Positions 1-12,655 of a DNA stretch of 64,000 nucleotides are shown piece by piece. The notes beneath the pieces were generated by a model. That model did not search any database. It had not been told where the DNA came from and saw nothing but the letters and a program-made list of their open reading frames with translations. The position numbers and the translations under genes were made by a program. Source of the DNA: Perca fluviatilis (taxonomy: Eukaryota; Chordata; Actinopteri; Perciformes; Percidae); NCBI RefSeq assembly GCF_010015445.1, contig NC_053128.1, positions 10,701,840 to 10,765,839 on the forward strand. Reading direction: 5' to 3'. Within the stretch, counting starts at the first letter, position 1. Each line of letters opens with the position of its first letter.

Positions 1-996
1 GTGAGTAGCCCCACCGTTCTTGTTGATCACTTCAAACACTCGTTTCGGCATGCTTGATGCAACTGTTCCCAGGAGGCTGCTGGGAACGTTGCTCCATGTG
101 GTGAAGATGGCTTCACGAAGGGCATCCACGGTCTGGAACTGACGTCCGTTTTTGTAAACTTCCCTTGCCATCCATCCCCAAATGTTCTCAATGGGATTAA
201 GATCAGGGGAACACGCAGTATGGTCCAAAAGAGCAACGCTATTCTCCTGGAAGAAGTCCTTCGTCAGGCGGGCGGTGTGAATTGCAGCATTGTCCTGTTG
301 AAAGATCCAGTCATTACCGCACAGACGGGGGCCCTCAGTCAAGAGGGATGCCCGCTGCAACATGTCCACATAGCCAGTCGCCGTTTGACGCCCCTGGACA
401 ACCTGAAGCTCCATTTTCCCATTGAAGGAAAAAGCACCCCAAATCATGATGGAGCCTCCTCCACTGTGCTGTGTAGAAAACATCTCCGGTGGGATCTCCT
501 TCTCATGCCAGTAACGTTGAAAGCCATCAGGACCGTCCAGGTTAAATTTTTTCTCGTCAGAGAATAAAACTTTCTTCCACCTTTCAATGTCCTATGTTTG
601 GTGCTCCCTTGCAAATTCCAAACGGGCAAGTTTGTGGCGTGGGAGGAGACGTGGCCTTTGAAGACGTTTTTTGTTCTTGAAGTCCTTCTCTCGCAGATGA
701 CGTCTTATGGTTATTGGGCTACAGTCAGCATGAGTAAGGGCCTTAATTTGGGTCGAGGATCGGCCTGTGTCTTCACGGACAACCCGTCGGATCCTGCGGC
801 TCAGTGCAGGTGAAATTTTTTTGGGTCTACCACTTGACTTTTTAGTCCCATAACTCTCAGGAACTTTTAAGAAATGTAAAATGACTGTCTTACTGCGTCC
901 AACCTCGGCAGCGATGGCGCGTTGCGAGAGGCCTTGCATGTGCAGCTCAACAATCCTGCCACGTTCAAAGAGAGAAAGCCTTTTTGCCTTTGCCAT
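1..996 (-). pseudogene. Tc1-family DDE transposase with one premature stop
   Basis: Reading the minus strand from the ATG at 994-996 (MAKAKRLSLFERGR...), the frame holds a paired-type helix-turn-helix, a GRPKK AT-hook-like motif, a second DNA-binding segment, then the catalytic DDE core. The core shows [12 protein letters not shown] (first Asp), FQQDNAAIH (second Asp) and SPDLNPIEN (Glu), with 34 residues between the second Asp and the Glu, the DD34E spacing of Tc1 transposases. The frame is open from 996 to 1 except for one TAG at 592-594, where relatives usually have a Trp codon after EHQT. An in-frame ATG at 1045-1047 would add 17 residues not typical of the family. The C-terminus runs off the window just after a KNGGATH-like motif. 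The protein cuts and pastes its own element; here it is probably inactive because of the stop. Confidence 0.85.
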
Positions 997-1205
997 CAGG
1001 AGATCATGACAGTGTGACTGCCTGAAGAACAATGACACGAAAGCCATATTTTTGTGCAGATTTTACCTTTTTATGCCTATGGTCTTAAACTTTTGATCAG
1101 CTGATGAACAGCCTGTTTAAGTTTAAATGCAGTTTTCAATAAATTGCCTACTTTCTATTTTTTGTCTCTTGCTCCTGTTTCTTCTTTTGGCATTTTGAAG
1201 CAGTA
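1..1205 (-). mobile_element. Tc1/mariner DNA transposon, cut by the left window edge
   Basis: The segment reads as a Tc1-type element on the minus strand: transposase ORF first, then about 200 bases of A+T-rich non-coding terminal region to roughly 1205. The left edge cuts off the last transposase codons and one terminal inverted repeat. The outer boundary on the right is approximate because the second inverted repeat is not available for comparison. Confidence 0.8.
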
Positions 1206-1239
1206 CTTACAACCCGGTTATGATCCACTAGCGCGAAAT

Positions 1240-1815
1240 GCACACGCATACAAACTTTGAAAATAATCCATCCATGCTGTTTTGAGTGAGATACGGTTTC
1301 TGAATGTGTCCTGCCTTCAGTCTCCGGGTGAGCTGTTCAAAATCTGCACGGCTTTCTATGGCACAAGCCGAAACGAGCTGGCTAACTGCCACCGTTGGGA
1401 TGCTAGCGTTAGCACTGCTACAACACACATAAATTCACCATAATCTACAAAAGAACTACTTACATGTGCTCCCTGGTTTAGAAGACGTCTCCCAGCTAAT
1501 CCTGCCTTGTAACTGACTGAAGTTGAAGAAACAACCTTACTTTTACTGTCTATGGAGCTAGCTGACATCTGATCTACATCTGAGCTACTGCGCATGTGCG
1601 AGTTCAATCAAAGATAATACAGAAGAAGAAAAGAGGTCTCACTCTGTAGCTAAAACAGAGACCAGGTGAAAAGAGGAGCTGCAGCAGTGAGAGAGAGCTG
1701 TGCAGTACAACAAAAATATGGTGTTTTTTGAAAATTATACAATGTAAACCTATTCTGGTACAACCTTAAAATACAATTATGAACCTGAAAATGAGCATAA
1801 TATGGGCGCTTTAAT
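1240..1815. mobile_element. Non-autonomous fish DNA transposon (MITE-like) remnant
   Basis: The stretch ends with the gggcgctttaa terminus and contains blocks I recognise from a very common percomorph repeat: the 'agctagctgacatc', 'gcgcatgtgcgag' and 'gagctgtgcagtacaac' segments. No coding potential stands out. The left boundary is approximate because it abuts the Tc1 element. Confidence 0.5.
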
Positions 1816-2108
1816 GCCCTGGCAGTGGCAATAAGCTTTAATTTTGTATTTGCTTTGATTACATTGTTTAAGTTGAGATTTACACTAAATATTTTATTTA
1901 ACTGTTACTGTATAACCAAAATGCAGATGTTAAGTGTTTGCAGAACAAATGTTATGGCACTTTCGTTCATATGGCAGAACATTTAAAATAAAATTGCGCT
2001 ATACACTACTTTTTAATTCATTATTGGATTATGCGTATAACAATGCGTTCAATCAGGAAAATGATGTGATTAATCGCGATTAAAACTTTTAATCGTTGCC
2101 CAGCCCTA
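1816..2108. mobile_element. hAT-type element end (truncated)
   Basis: The right end reads gattaatcgcgattaaaac...cccagccctaa, the mirror of the TAGGGCTGGGCAA terminus typical of fish hAT elements. The left end is not identifiable, so this is called a truncated copy. Confidence 0.4.
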
Positions 2109-3895
2109 ATATAAATATAATTTGATTGTCCGTTCTAGCTCAGAGGATAAAAATGAGGGACATCCAGCAGAACCTCTGGCGGTACCGGAACAATCCAGTA
2201 AATGAAACGTCGTCGATATATAGATAGACTATGATAAAGGTTTTGGGGTTATGTAAGTAGTACAGATGGTTACAGTTAGGAGCTATAGGGAATTCAATAT
2301 GTCAGCAAGGGTCTTCCCAAGTGTGGTAATACAAATGTGTGTGTTGAACATTTTTCAAGTACAATTTCCATGGGCCGCTATATATATTGTTATAATAATA
2401 TTATATATGTTATATATATATATATTTTTTTTTTTCATAATAATTTTTATTATACAGACAAAATGTAACATTAAATCATTAAAGAGACAAGCATAACAGA
2501 AAACATTGTCTGCACTTTTATCTTTTTACACATTCCTTTCCAACATATAACTAAAAGAGGAAAGAAAAAGAACAAGAATCACAGCAACAACAGAGTATAT
2601 AAGTTATCTTTAATATGCATGAATTAATGCTCATGTTTAATCATGAGGACTAGGATTTCCTTGCTCTGTTAATGTGTTTTCTCATATTGGCAACCCATGT
2701 GTACAAGAAGAGATGGGTGAAGGTATTCTTTGTTCATGTATAATATATGTAGAGACTTGTAGCTTAAAGCTTGTGCAATAACAGCACTTTAAGGACAAAA
2801 CATCAAATCAGTACTGATGGGGAAAAAAACATGAACTAAACAGAAAGGCCTGAACAAAAGTCAACCACCATCTATTAATGTCATAATAATTATAACATAT
2901 TCTGAAAAGTAATATCTTACAATGTAATTACCTCTAACAAAACTCAAACTGTTTTTATTCTTCAAAGCATTTTCAACCCTTAATAATTCCCACTTAAGGA
3001 GATCATTGCTATCTCTCTCTGTGTGTAACAATCACACACACACACACACACACATGCAATTATAATCTTATTAATTCTACAAAGGATAGCTCTCCCACCA
3101 CTCAAATTACAAAATCCATATCTATGGCAGCATTTATTATTAAAAACCACTAACCTGATTAGATACCTGTTGTAACTACTGCTTCATACATCTGCACAAT
3201 GCTACTCGTCTCCTACTCGGAACCATTTAATCCTGTCCAAAAAATTAAAACCCATTCTCCCTTCATGCCTTTGTAGCAAGTTCATGAATGCTAAAAGTCA
3301 AATCTGTAGCTGGTAACAGCAAAGCAGCTGCCGCAAAACCGGACAGAGGGCAGATAGGTGCCTGAGGGGAGGTAAAAGTACATTTGAAAGCAGCGTCGTC
3401 CTGAGATATGACATATGATATCCTTAGTCAGAGCGAGACCAGATGAGAGCCCTAGATCAAGGATGTGTCCCTTGACATATAGCAGGACAGTGCCTCATCT
3501 TTTAACTTGTTGGCTCTGTACTGCTGGGTGTAGAATTTGAAATTAAACAAGACTACAAGTTTAAAGGGCCAACTGTCAGCTTAGATTTGAAGTTGACAAT
3601 CAGCCAGGTGACTGATTTGGACAGTCAAGAACTTTAGGGTTTCCGCAAATTATACAATTTTTTTGTACTTTAAAGCTTCTGGACCAACAAAAGCGTTCGC
3701 CTGTTGTGTTATTTCAACCTGAAATGAAGCACAAGTAAACTTTGAATTTCACAATAATTGTTTTCAGTCAGATTGTTTATAGATCTCAACATTTCCGACC
3801 GCACTTGAAGGCAGCTTCATTTCACGGAGAAAGAGACAGAGTGACTGTTCTTTATTGTTGCAGGAAATCGTCAGCTGTTACACAAACTCCAGGGG
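2109..3895. other. Non-coding gap, A+T-rich
   Basis: No gene is seen. The stretch holds short TA runs and a poly-T near 2390-2440 and a CA microsatellite at 3033-3054. An ATG-G-GTGA sequence at 2713-2720 is discussed as a weak candidate for the missing lrrtm first exon. Confidence 0.5.
3033..3054. repeat. (CA)11 microsatellite
   Basis: About eleven uninterrupted CA units. Confidence 0.9.
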
Positions 3896-3905
3896 TCTCA
3901 TTCAT

Positions 3906-4065
3906 AAAACTGTGCGTAGGATCCTTACTATAAGTGTACGTACGGCCAAAAGCCCAAAATGGCGTACGCCGAAAAAAAGTCAGATAAAACTGTGCTTAGG
4001 ATCCTTACTATAAGTGTACGTACGGCCAAAAGCCCAAAATGGCGTACGCCGAAAAAAAGTCAGAT
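3906..4065. repeat. 80-bp tandem duplication (two units)
   Basis: Units 3906-3985 and 3986-4065 appear to differ by a single base (tgtgcgtagg versus tgtgcttagg), which indicates a recent duplication. Confidence 0.9.
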
Positions 4066-4519
4066 TTATAAAACCGTGTGTTACGCACACTGTAAGCAAT
4101 GTTCCCTTTATAAATCACAGATAGCCGACAAGTGTGCATACGTGGATCAGCCTCTTATCCTGTCCTGTACACGCCCATTTTTAACCATAAATAGTCAATG
4201 CAAAGCACCTCGTGAATGCTGATCAGTATGTTAATGACCCTGGCAGTTGTTCTTTCGTTACACCGAATCATGCTGAATCATGACGACTGGCAGAGAAAAA
4301 GCAAAAAACCTCTCAGACACTCGGGAATTGCTGAATTATAATTTCGGCCTGTTGTCGCACAGTGTAGGGAAACCGGATCTATAGACTACCTTTATTCATA
4401 AAATCTTCCAAAAAAGCAGGCATTACGGCACTCGGGGACAGCTTCGATATACCAGACGTATATAATTTAAATATAAAGATTTAACAGAACTATATATTAT
4501 ATCCAAACAAGCCTTAGTG

Positions 4520-4529
4520 ATAAAGTTGA

Positions 4530-4606
<77 letters not shown>

Positions 4607-4618
4607 CTTCAACTTTAT
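4520..4618. repeat. (TA)n microsatellite inside an inverted repeat
   Basis: About 36 TA units (4532-4604) are flanked by inverted arms: ataaagttgaagat on the left and atcttcaactttat on the right. The whole tract is self-complementary and could extrude a hairpin or cruciform. Confidence 0.9.
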
Positions 4619-5646
4619 ATGTATAATATTTATTTAAAAAAACACTTAGCTGTCTGACATTTCCCTCTGGAAACAGCCAGTTTCCCTCAGAGTGGCGAGG
4701 ACCTGTACTTGGACCGGGATATAGCACGGTTCTGGTGCGTTGCCCTCTTTACTGGACCCAATTCAGTACATAGATCCAAGAGCGCAGCTTTAGGGAATTT
4801 AAATCGTCATGGTCCCTGGCTCTTTCTCTCCTGATTCTTCCATTGGGGGTTAGTCCTCCTGCAGTGCCATCATTCAGCATTACGCACTGGTTCACCGCAG
4901 TATTTATATGTTTACAACAATTTGTGATCGTTAACACCTTGCTAAAATCACAGCATCAACTAGTGGTATCCCCCACCACGAGATACAATTTGAAGACGAA
5001 ATGTAATAGGCAAACACACTTCATGCAGGTTTTGTTATGAACAGTATTAAAGTTCGGACCGATAACGAGGACATTAAGGGTAACGATTGAACGAGAGCTT
5101 AACGGCTGTATTTCCAGACTTTGACATTTGATGATGATATATGCTTGATGATATATATTTTAAAGACAGATATTTAGTTATTTACACTGTGTTCTGCAGT
5201 TATCTAATGGTAGAGTATTTGATGATATTCTGTATTCCATGCAGTCGGGCCATCCCCTCCTCCTGCGCTCCGTAGCGGACAATGTGACGGCGAGACAGCG
5301 CCGATAAAATATTATGAACACATTTTTATTTAAGATTTGAGTTGGAGGTGTTTATGGAACAGTTATCACTCAGTACAAGCGCAAATAACACTGCTGGATT
5401 TCATCTTCATGGTGGATGATATTAAGTGAAAGAATGTGCGTGAGGCATCAATACTAGAAAATATTAGAGTAATCTTATTCCCATTTACTCTCTGCAGTCT
5501 GACTTCAGTTGACCACCTCACCATCTGCGTCACCAATTCCTATTTTGTCTCCAAAATGTGCGTACGCATGGGTCAGAGTTTGCGTGGAGGACCGCACATT
5601 CTCCCATCAAGTTTGTTTTTTATAAATCACAACCTTTGCGTGGGAA

Positions 5647-5721
5647 GTGGCGTACGCACAAAACGGGGCTGAAAATGTTTTTTCAGTAAACATTTTCAGC
5701 CCCGTTTTGTGCGTACGCCAC
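5647..5721. repeat. Perfect 34-bp inverted repeat with a 7-base loop
   Basis: Left arm 5647-5680 and right arm 5688-5721 are exact reverse complements, separated by 5681-5687. The arms carry the gcgtacgc motif and a cggggctgaaaatg segment. They lie at the right end of the 3896-5740 element. Confidence 0.95.
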
Positions 5722-5740
5722 ATTTATAAATGAGACGTTT

Positions 5741-6175
5741 GTTTCTTCAAACTTCAATCATCCAATCCACCAAACGAGTCAATGGCAGAATAAGCTGTTT
5801 GGCATTGGCAGAGAAGATTTAGCAAATTTTTCATGGGCGCAACCCACATACTCAGCGCTGCTGCTCATCCCACAAATGCATGTTCCTTACAAATGGGGCA
5901 CCATTTGAAAGGGAACTAAACAGGTTTTCCAACGGTATAAGATTTATTGCCAAAAAGCATTGTTACCACAGAGAAATAATCCACCAAACACAAATTTCCT
6001 TGCTTTTTGTTTTAAGTTTACATTATTGGTGATTATTTATCAAAACGCTCATTGTGTTCGTATTTTGTGAAAACCCCAATAGTCAAACCTGCAAAATCGG
6101 CGTCAATGTTGATTTTTTTCCATATCGCCAAGCTCTATTGTAGGACTACATATAAAAAGGGGCCAGAAGTCCCAG
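5741..6175. other. Non-coding gap
   Basis: No gene is seen. The stretch near 6110-6140 (catatcgccaagctcta) resembles the inner end of a fish hAT repeat, but no partner end was found. Confidence 0.3.
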
Positions 6176-6630
6176 GCTAGCCACGACGTTCCACTTCAGG
6201 GATTGCTCCGGTGCCGCAGGAAATTCCGCCGGATGCTAGCTAACGAATTTCCGGCAAATTTGAGATTTGCTCTGCAAGTCAGTCTGGCCAAGAGCCCATT
6301 CAAGCCCATTTCCAATTTTTCCATATGTAGGCACCAATCACAACCGTTGAGGCGGACTTTACACTTCGACGATAGCGCAGCGACGGCAAGCAGCAACCCA
6401 TTGATACCGCTCTCGCTGCTACGTCACCTGGATCGTTGGTCTGATTGGTTGAAGGACTATCCAATTGTGCCCAGAGGCATTTGAGCAGCGTCCGTTGGTG
6501 ACGCCCCTTTGGAAACGGGCTGTGAATGAAGCTTGCCCAGACCCACTCTGTAACAACTGAGAAGGGTCTGGTGTCAACCAGGTTAGCCGGATGCATGTCT
6601 TTTCGCCGATAACCGTTACCTTCCGCTTCC
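6176..6630. mobile_element. MITE-like fish repeat A
   Basis: This block contains segments of a common teleost non-autonomous repeat: cattcaagcccat, ctgattggttgaagg, ttggtgacgcccc and the terminal gaagggtctgg. It directly abuts the next repeat. No long open frame with protein-like composition was seen. Confidence 0.5.
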
Positions 6631-6631
6631 A

Positions 6632-7097
6632 CCAGCCTGCCTATGGTCCCCCAGTAGCTAGAAATGGTGATAGGTGTAAACCCAGCCCTGGGTATCCAGC
6701 TCCACCTTTGAGAAAATGAAAGCTCAGATGGACCGATCTGGAATCTTGCTCCTTATGAGGTCATACGGAGCAAGGTTACCTCCCCTTTCTCTGCTTTGCC
6801 CACCCAGAGAATTTGGCCCACCCATGAGAGAGAGAGAGAGACATGGCTTTCAAACAAGCAAAGTGGCAGTTGGTCAAGGCCCCACCCCCGCCCTCCACCT
6901 TGCCCCCCTGCTCTCTCCTCCTCAATAGCTACACAGAAATGGCACATCCTAAGGAAAGCTCATTGTGGGACTGGCTCTAGTGGCTGTAATTCTGCACCAT
7001 GGCTGAATTTCTGGAAAGAGACTTCAGATACAGTATTAGGGGACCACTAAGGTCTATATAAAAGCATCCAAAGAGCACCATATCATGGAACCTTTAA
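6632..7097 (+). mobile_element. MITE-like repeat B, copy 1 (left end truncated)
   Basis: The block matches 26903-27425 almost base for base over about 460 bases. Shared segments include tgagaaaatgaaagctcag, gagaatttggcccaccca and aagagacttcagatacag. Compared with copy 2 it lacks the outer left end, presumably because of insertion or deletion next to repeat A. Confidence 0.8.
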
Positions 7098-7103
7098 AAT
7101 CCG

Positions 7104-7385
7104 GTCGATTTCTGAGGACTATGGTTAACTGCTCCTCAGATCTCTGCAGGGTAAATCCAGACATCTAGCTAGACTATCTGTCCAATCTGAGTTTTCTGTG
7201 GCACGACTTAAACAACTTTTGAACATACACATGTTCTACCAAAACAAGTTCCTCTGAGGCTATTTTGCAGCGGCTCCGTGTGGAACTTAGCACCGCCCAT
7301 GATGATTGTGATCGTTTTTTTTTTTTTCTCCCATCCTGGAATGCTGTGTGGACTAGCCAGACTCTCCTCCGCAGCATGGCAAAGC
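7104..7385 (+). mobile_element. MITE-like repeat C, copy 1
   Basis: It shares long segments with 39245-39592: tgaggactatggtt, ctgctcctcagatctctgca, agactatctgtccaatctga and ggaatgctgtgtggactag. Shorter copies occur near 47785-47900 and 51365-51480. It is a frequent fish repeat and non-coding. Confidence 0.75.
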
Positions 7386-10248
<2,863 letters not shown>

Positions 10249-11195
10249 TTCATCGCATCAGCCTAAAAATTGAAACTCAAAATCAAAATACAAAGGCTCA
10301 ACAGAGAGGTAAATCCTTTATCAAGTATGCCCTGTAAAAAGACACTGTTGAATCACAGTTAAGCATCCTTTACCCTTCGTTCATAACACGCTTGACTTCA
10401 AATGTAAGATGTCTCCAATTATTTAGGTTTTACTTTTAAAACCTTAAATTGGAAAATAAAAAAATAACTAATCTGATCCAAAGAAAAAAACAGTAGTCTC
10501 TTTCAGAGGACTAAAGTATAGTAATAATGCAGTACTGAATTTCTTTGTTTTCTAAGGCTAATTGAGTGTGGCTTTATTCATCTTTATAGCAGTTGTTAGC
10601 TAAATGTTTATTTTAAAGCTACACTTTTGCATATGTTCTTCATGGTATGTCGACATTGAGGGACCATGAATAATTGGACACTGTCTAACTATTTTGCAGA
10701 CACCACACCACATCAGCATGGCATGGCTCAATCATGTTTTAATTTATATGGTGTGTGTGTTTGCACTGCGTGTGTGTGTGTGTGTGATTTGTTGTTTTGC
10801 TATGACATGGCAAAGTGAGGGGAATAGCTTGAGAGGCCTTTATTGCAACTGAAAAGTGAAACGTGTGAACTTGTTCATTACAAGGTTGAACATCCATTAT
10901 AGGTACTAAGTTGTGTATGAATGTGCACTGTAACTGCACTTTATGTTAACCAGAGTGTCTCTGGAACAGTGCACACCTCCACAACTGTATGAGGAGATTT
11001 ATGGTAATCTGCACAGAGGCGAGGCACTGGGGTAATCCCAAAGCTTATGATATGGCTTAAATGTGGATCCCTCTGCTCTGATGAGTATATTTATAAACCA
11101 GGCTAATTACAATCACTCACCTGAAAACTGAAAAATAATTGCAGGGGTTGTCTTTGTTTGATCTCAGGAAGCATGCTTTGGGTGCACACCTATGA
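10249..11195 (+). other. 3' UTR/intron flank of the lrrtm4-like exon
   Basis: No gene is seen. An AATAAA at 10455-10460 is a possible poly(A) signal for the short isoform. A TG microsatellite lies at 10769-10787. The end of the transcript cannot be fixed from sequence alone. Confidence 0.45.
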
Positions 11196-11200
11196 CAGAT

Positions 11201-12452
11201 TGTTACGCCCTAGTCTAGGGGTGCCTAGGACGCAACATGGAAAGGCCCCATCTTCCCCGTCTCCCAAGTAGCCACAAACAATTAAGCAGTTAGATCAACA
11301 CATGAATTTATTTTACAAAAAGAAATGATGTTTACACAAAATAGAAATATGATTAGACCTCAGGGTGAGCTACCAAAATAAACAAAACAATTCTAACTGG
11401 GAGATAAGAAACTAACCTAACAAACAAAAGAGCAAAAACAAATAACTAACCAAAAAACAGGAGAAAACAAAATTAACACGCTTGGGCTCCACCCTTACCA
11501 AACAAACAAAATCTAATCTAAACCAAAGTTCAACAAGTGTGGCCAGTTTGGAGATTAGGAGGACGAGGAATGCCCAATAGGGTAAGCTTCGCTTCAGAAC
11601 TCGAACCTCCCATGGGATCGCTTTGTTGCTACAAAGCGATCACCTCCCGTTAGCATTCCGCTGACCACCATTTTGTTTTTACGTCACTTTACATCTGAAG
11701 CGTTTGAAGACTCTATTTGTCCATTGTTTATTTCTACAGAAACACGAAAATGTATAAAAGGCTCCATTACCTTGTACCTCACGTTATGATTCCGTAGCAG
11801 ATGTTTTTGTGAAAATAGGCTAACGATTGCGTCATATCCAAGTGACTTACTGTCGCACAGTAGAGGAATTACCGTATAGTACAGGAGAAGCTCGCAGGCA
11901 GTTTGGACTTCCATTAGCTGTTTAGGTTTAATTACTAATGTTAACTAGCATGTTAGTGATCAGTAATTAGCCTGTGCCTATGTTATCTCCTTACATATAC
12001 CTACGCTCTCCGTCTCTGTAAGATTGGGAATGATTGAGATTTCTCTTGGCACAGCTACCAGAAGACTTCCAACTTTCAGACACGTTGCTCACGTCACATT
12101 TACGTTGTCTCTGTCAGTTGGAGGCTGCGCAGTAAAGCTAGTGATCACCAGAAAAGTGCTTCTAATAGCCTTCACTGGTCTCCGTCCAGAGCAACGGGGT
12201 CTATTGGTCCATGATATACTGTCTATGGAAATGCCCGCTGCCCGCCGACGGCCACCATCTTGGCTCCTTATAACTGGGTTGCTTCCCCAGCTGCAGCCAA
12301 TCACAGGGTCGGGCCTGAACCTCTCCACCAATAACCTCCGAGCTATGGCACACCCCTATTTGCATACGAAATGGAACAAAAGAAAAAACACACAAGGCAC
12401 ACACAGCACACACACAGCAGACCATAAACACAAAATGACCACAGTCATAACA
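11201..12452. mobile_element. Solo LTR with 5-bp target duplication
   Basis: The block starts TGTTACG and ends CATAACA, so it has 5'-TG...CA-3' termini with a short inverted TGTTA/TAACA repeat. The pentamer cagat flanks both sides (11196-11200 and 12453-12457). The length, 1252 bp, fits a solo LTR. On the minus strand an AATAAA lies about 100 bases before the TAACA end, which favours minus orientation. A TATAAAAG at about 11754 on the plus strand leaves orientation open. No gag or pol reading frame is present. Confidence 0.65.
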
Positions 12453-12475
12453 CAGATTCACTAAGGGTCCTACAG

Positions 12476-12655
12476 AGTTTTTTGGAGGGCTTTTCTGGCC
12501 TTTATTTGCTAGGATAGCGGAAGACAGGAAAGGGGGGAGAGAGAGGGGGGGTGACATGCAGCAAAGGGCAGCGGACTCGAACCCGGGCCACGGCGGTAAT
12601 GACTGAGCCTTAGTATAGGGCGCACGCTCAATCAGGTGAGCAACCAGGGCACCCC
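12476..12655 (-). mobile_element. tRNA-derived SINE
   Basis: On the minus strand the 5' end has an A-box-like TGGTTGCTCACCTGA and a B-box GGTTCGAGTCC, spaced as in a tRNA gene. It continues with the tail common to percomorph SINEs: CCCTTTGCTGCATGTCA, then a CT-rich block and CAAATAAAGGCC. It is a retrotransposed SINE with an internal RNA polymerase III promoter rather than a functional tRNA, since the acceptor stem and 3' half do not pair. Confidence 0.85.

Larger units (their letters stand above)
3896..5740. mobile_element. 1.84-kb terminal-inverted-repeat DNA element
   Basis: The left end reads gtctcattcataaa followed by tgtgcgta. The right end, on the opposite strand, reads gtctcatttataaa followed by tgtggcgtacg. 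These form matching inverted termini about 1.84 kb apart. The motif cgtacgc recurs at both ends. The interior contains an 80-bp tandem duplication, a long TA palindrome and a perfect 34-bp palindrome close to the right end. A short reading frame near 4280 (MTTGREKAKNLSD) is not recognised. The superfamily is uncertain; Harbinger-like is a guess. Confidence 0.5.

Noticed and set aside
4497..4727. Open frame with YIYIYI repeats
   Set aside because: It is a translation of the TA microsatellite.
12570..12655. Functional tRNA gene
   Set aside because: A and B boxes are present, but the cloverleaf does not close and a SINE tail follows.
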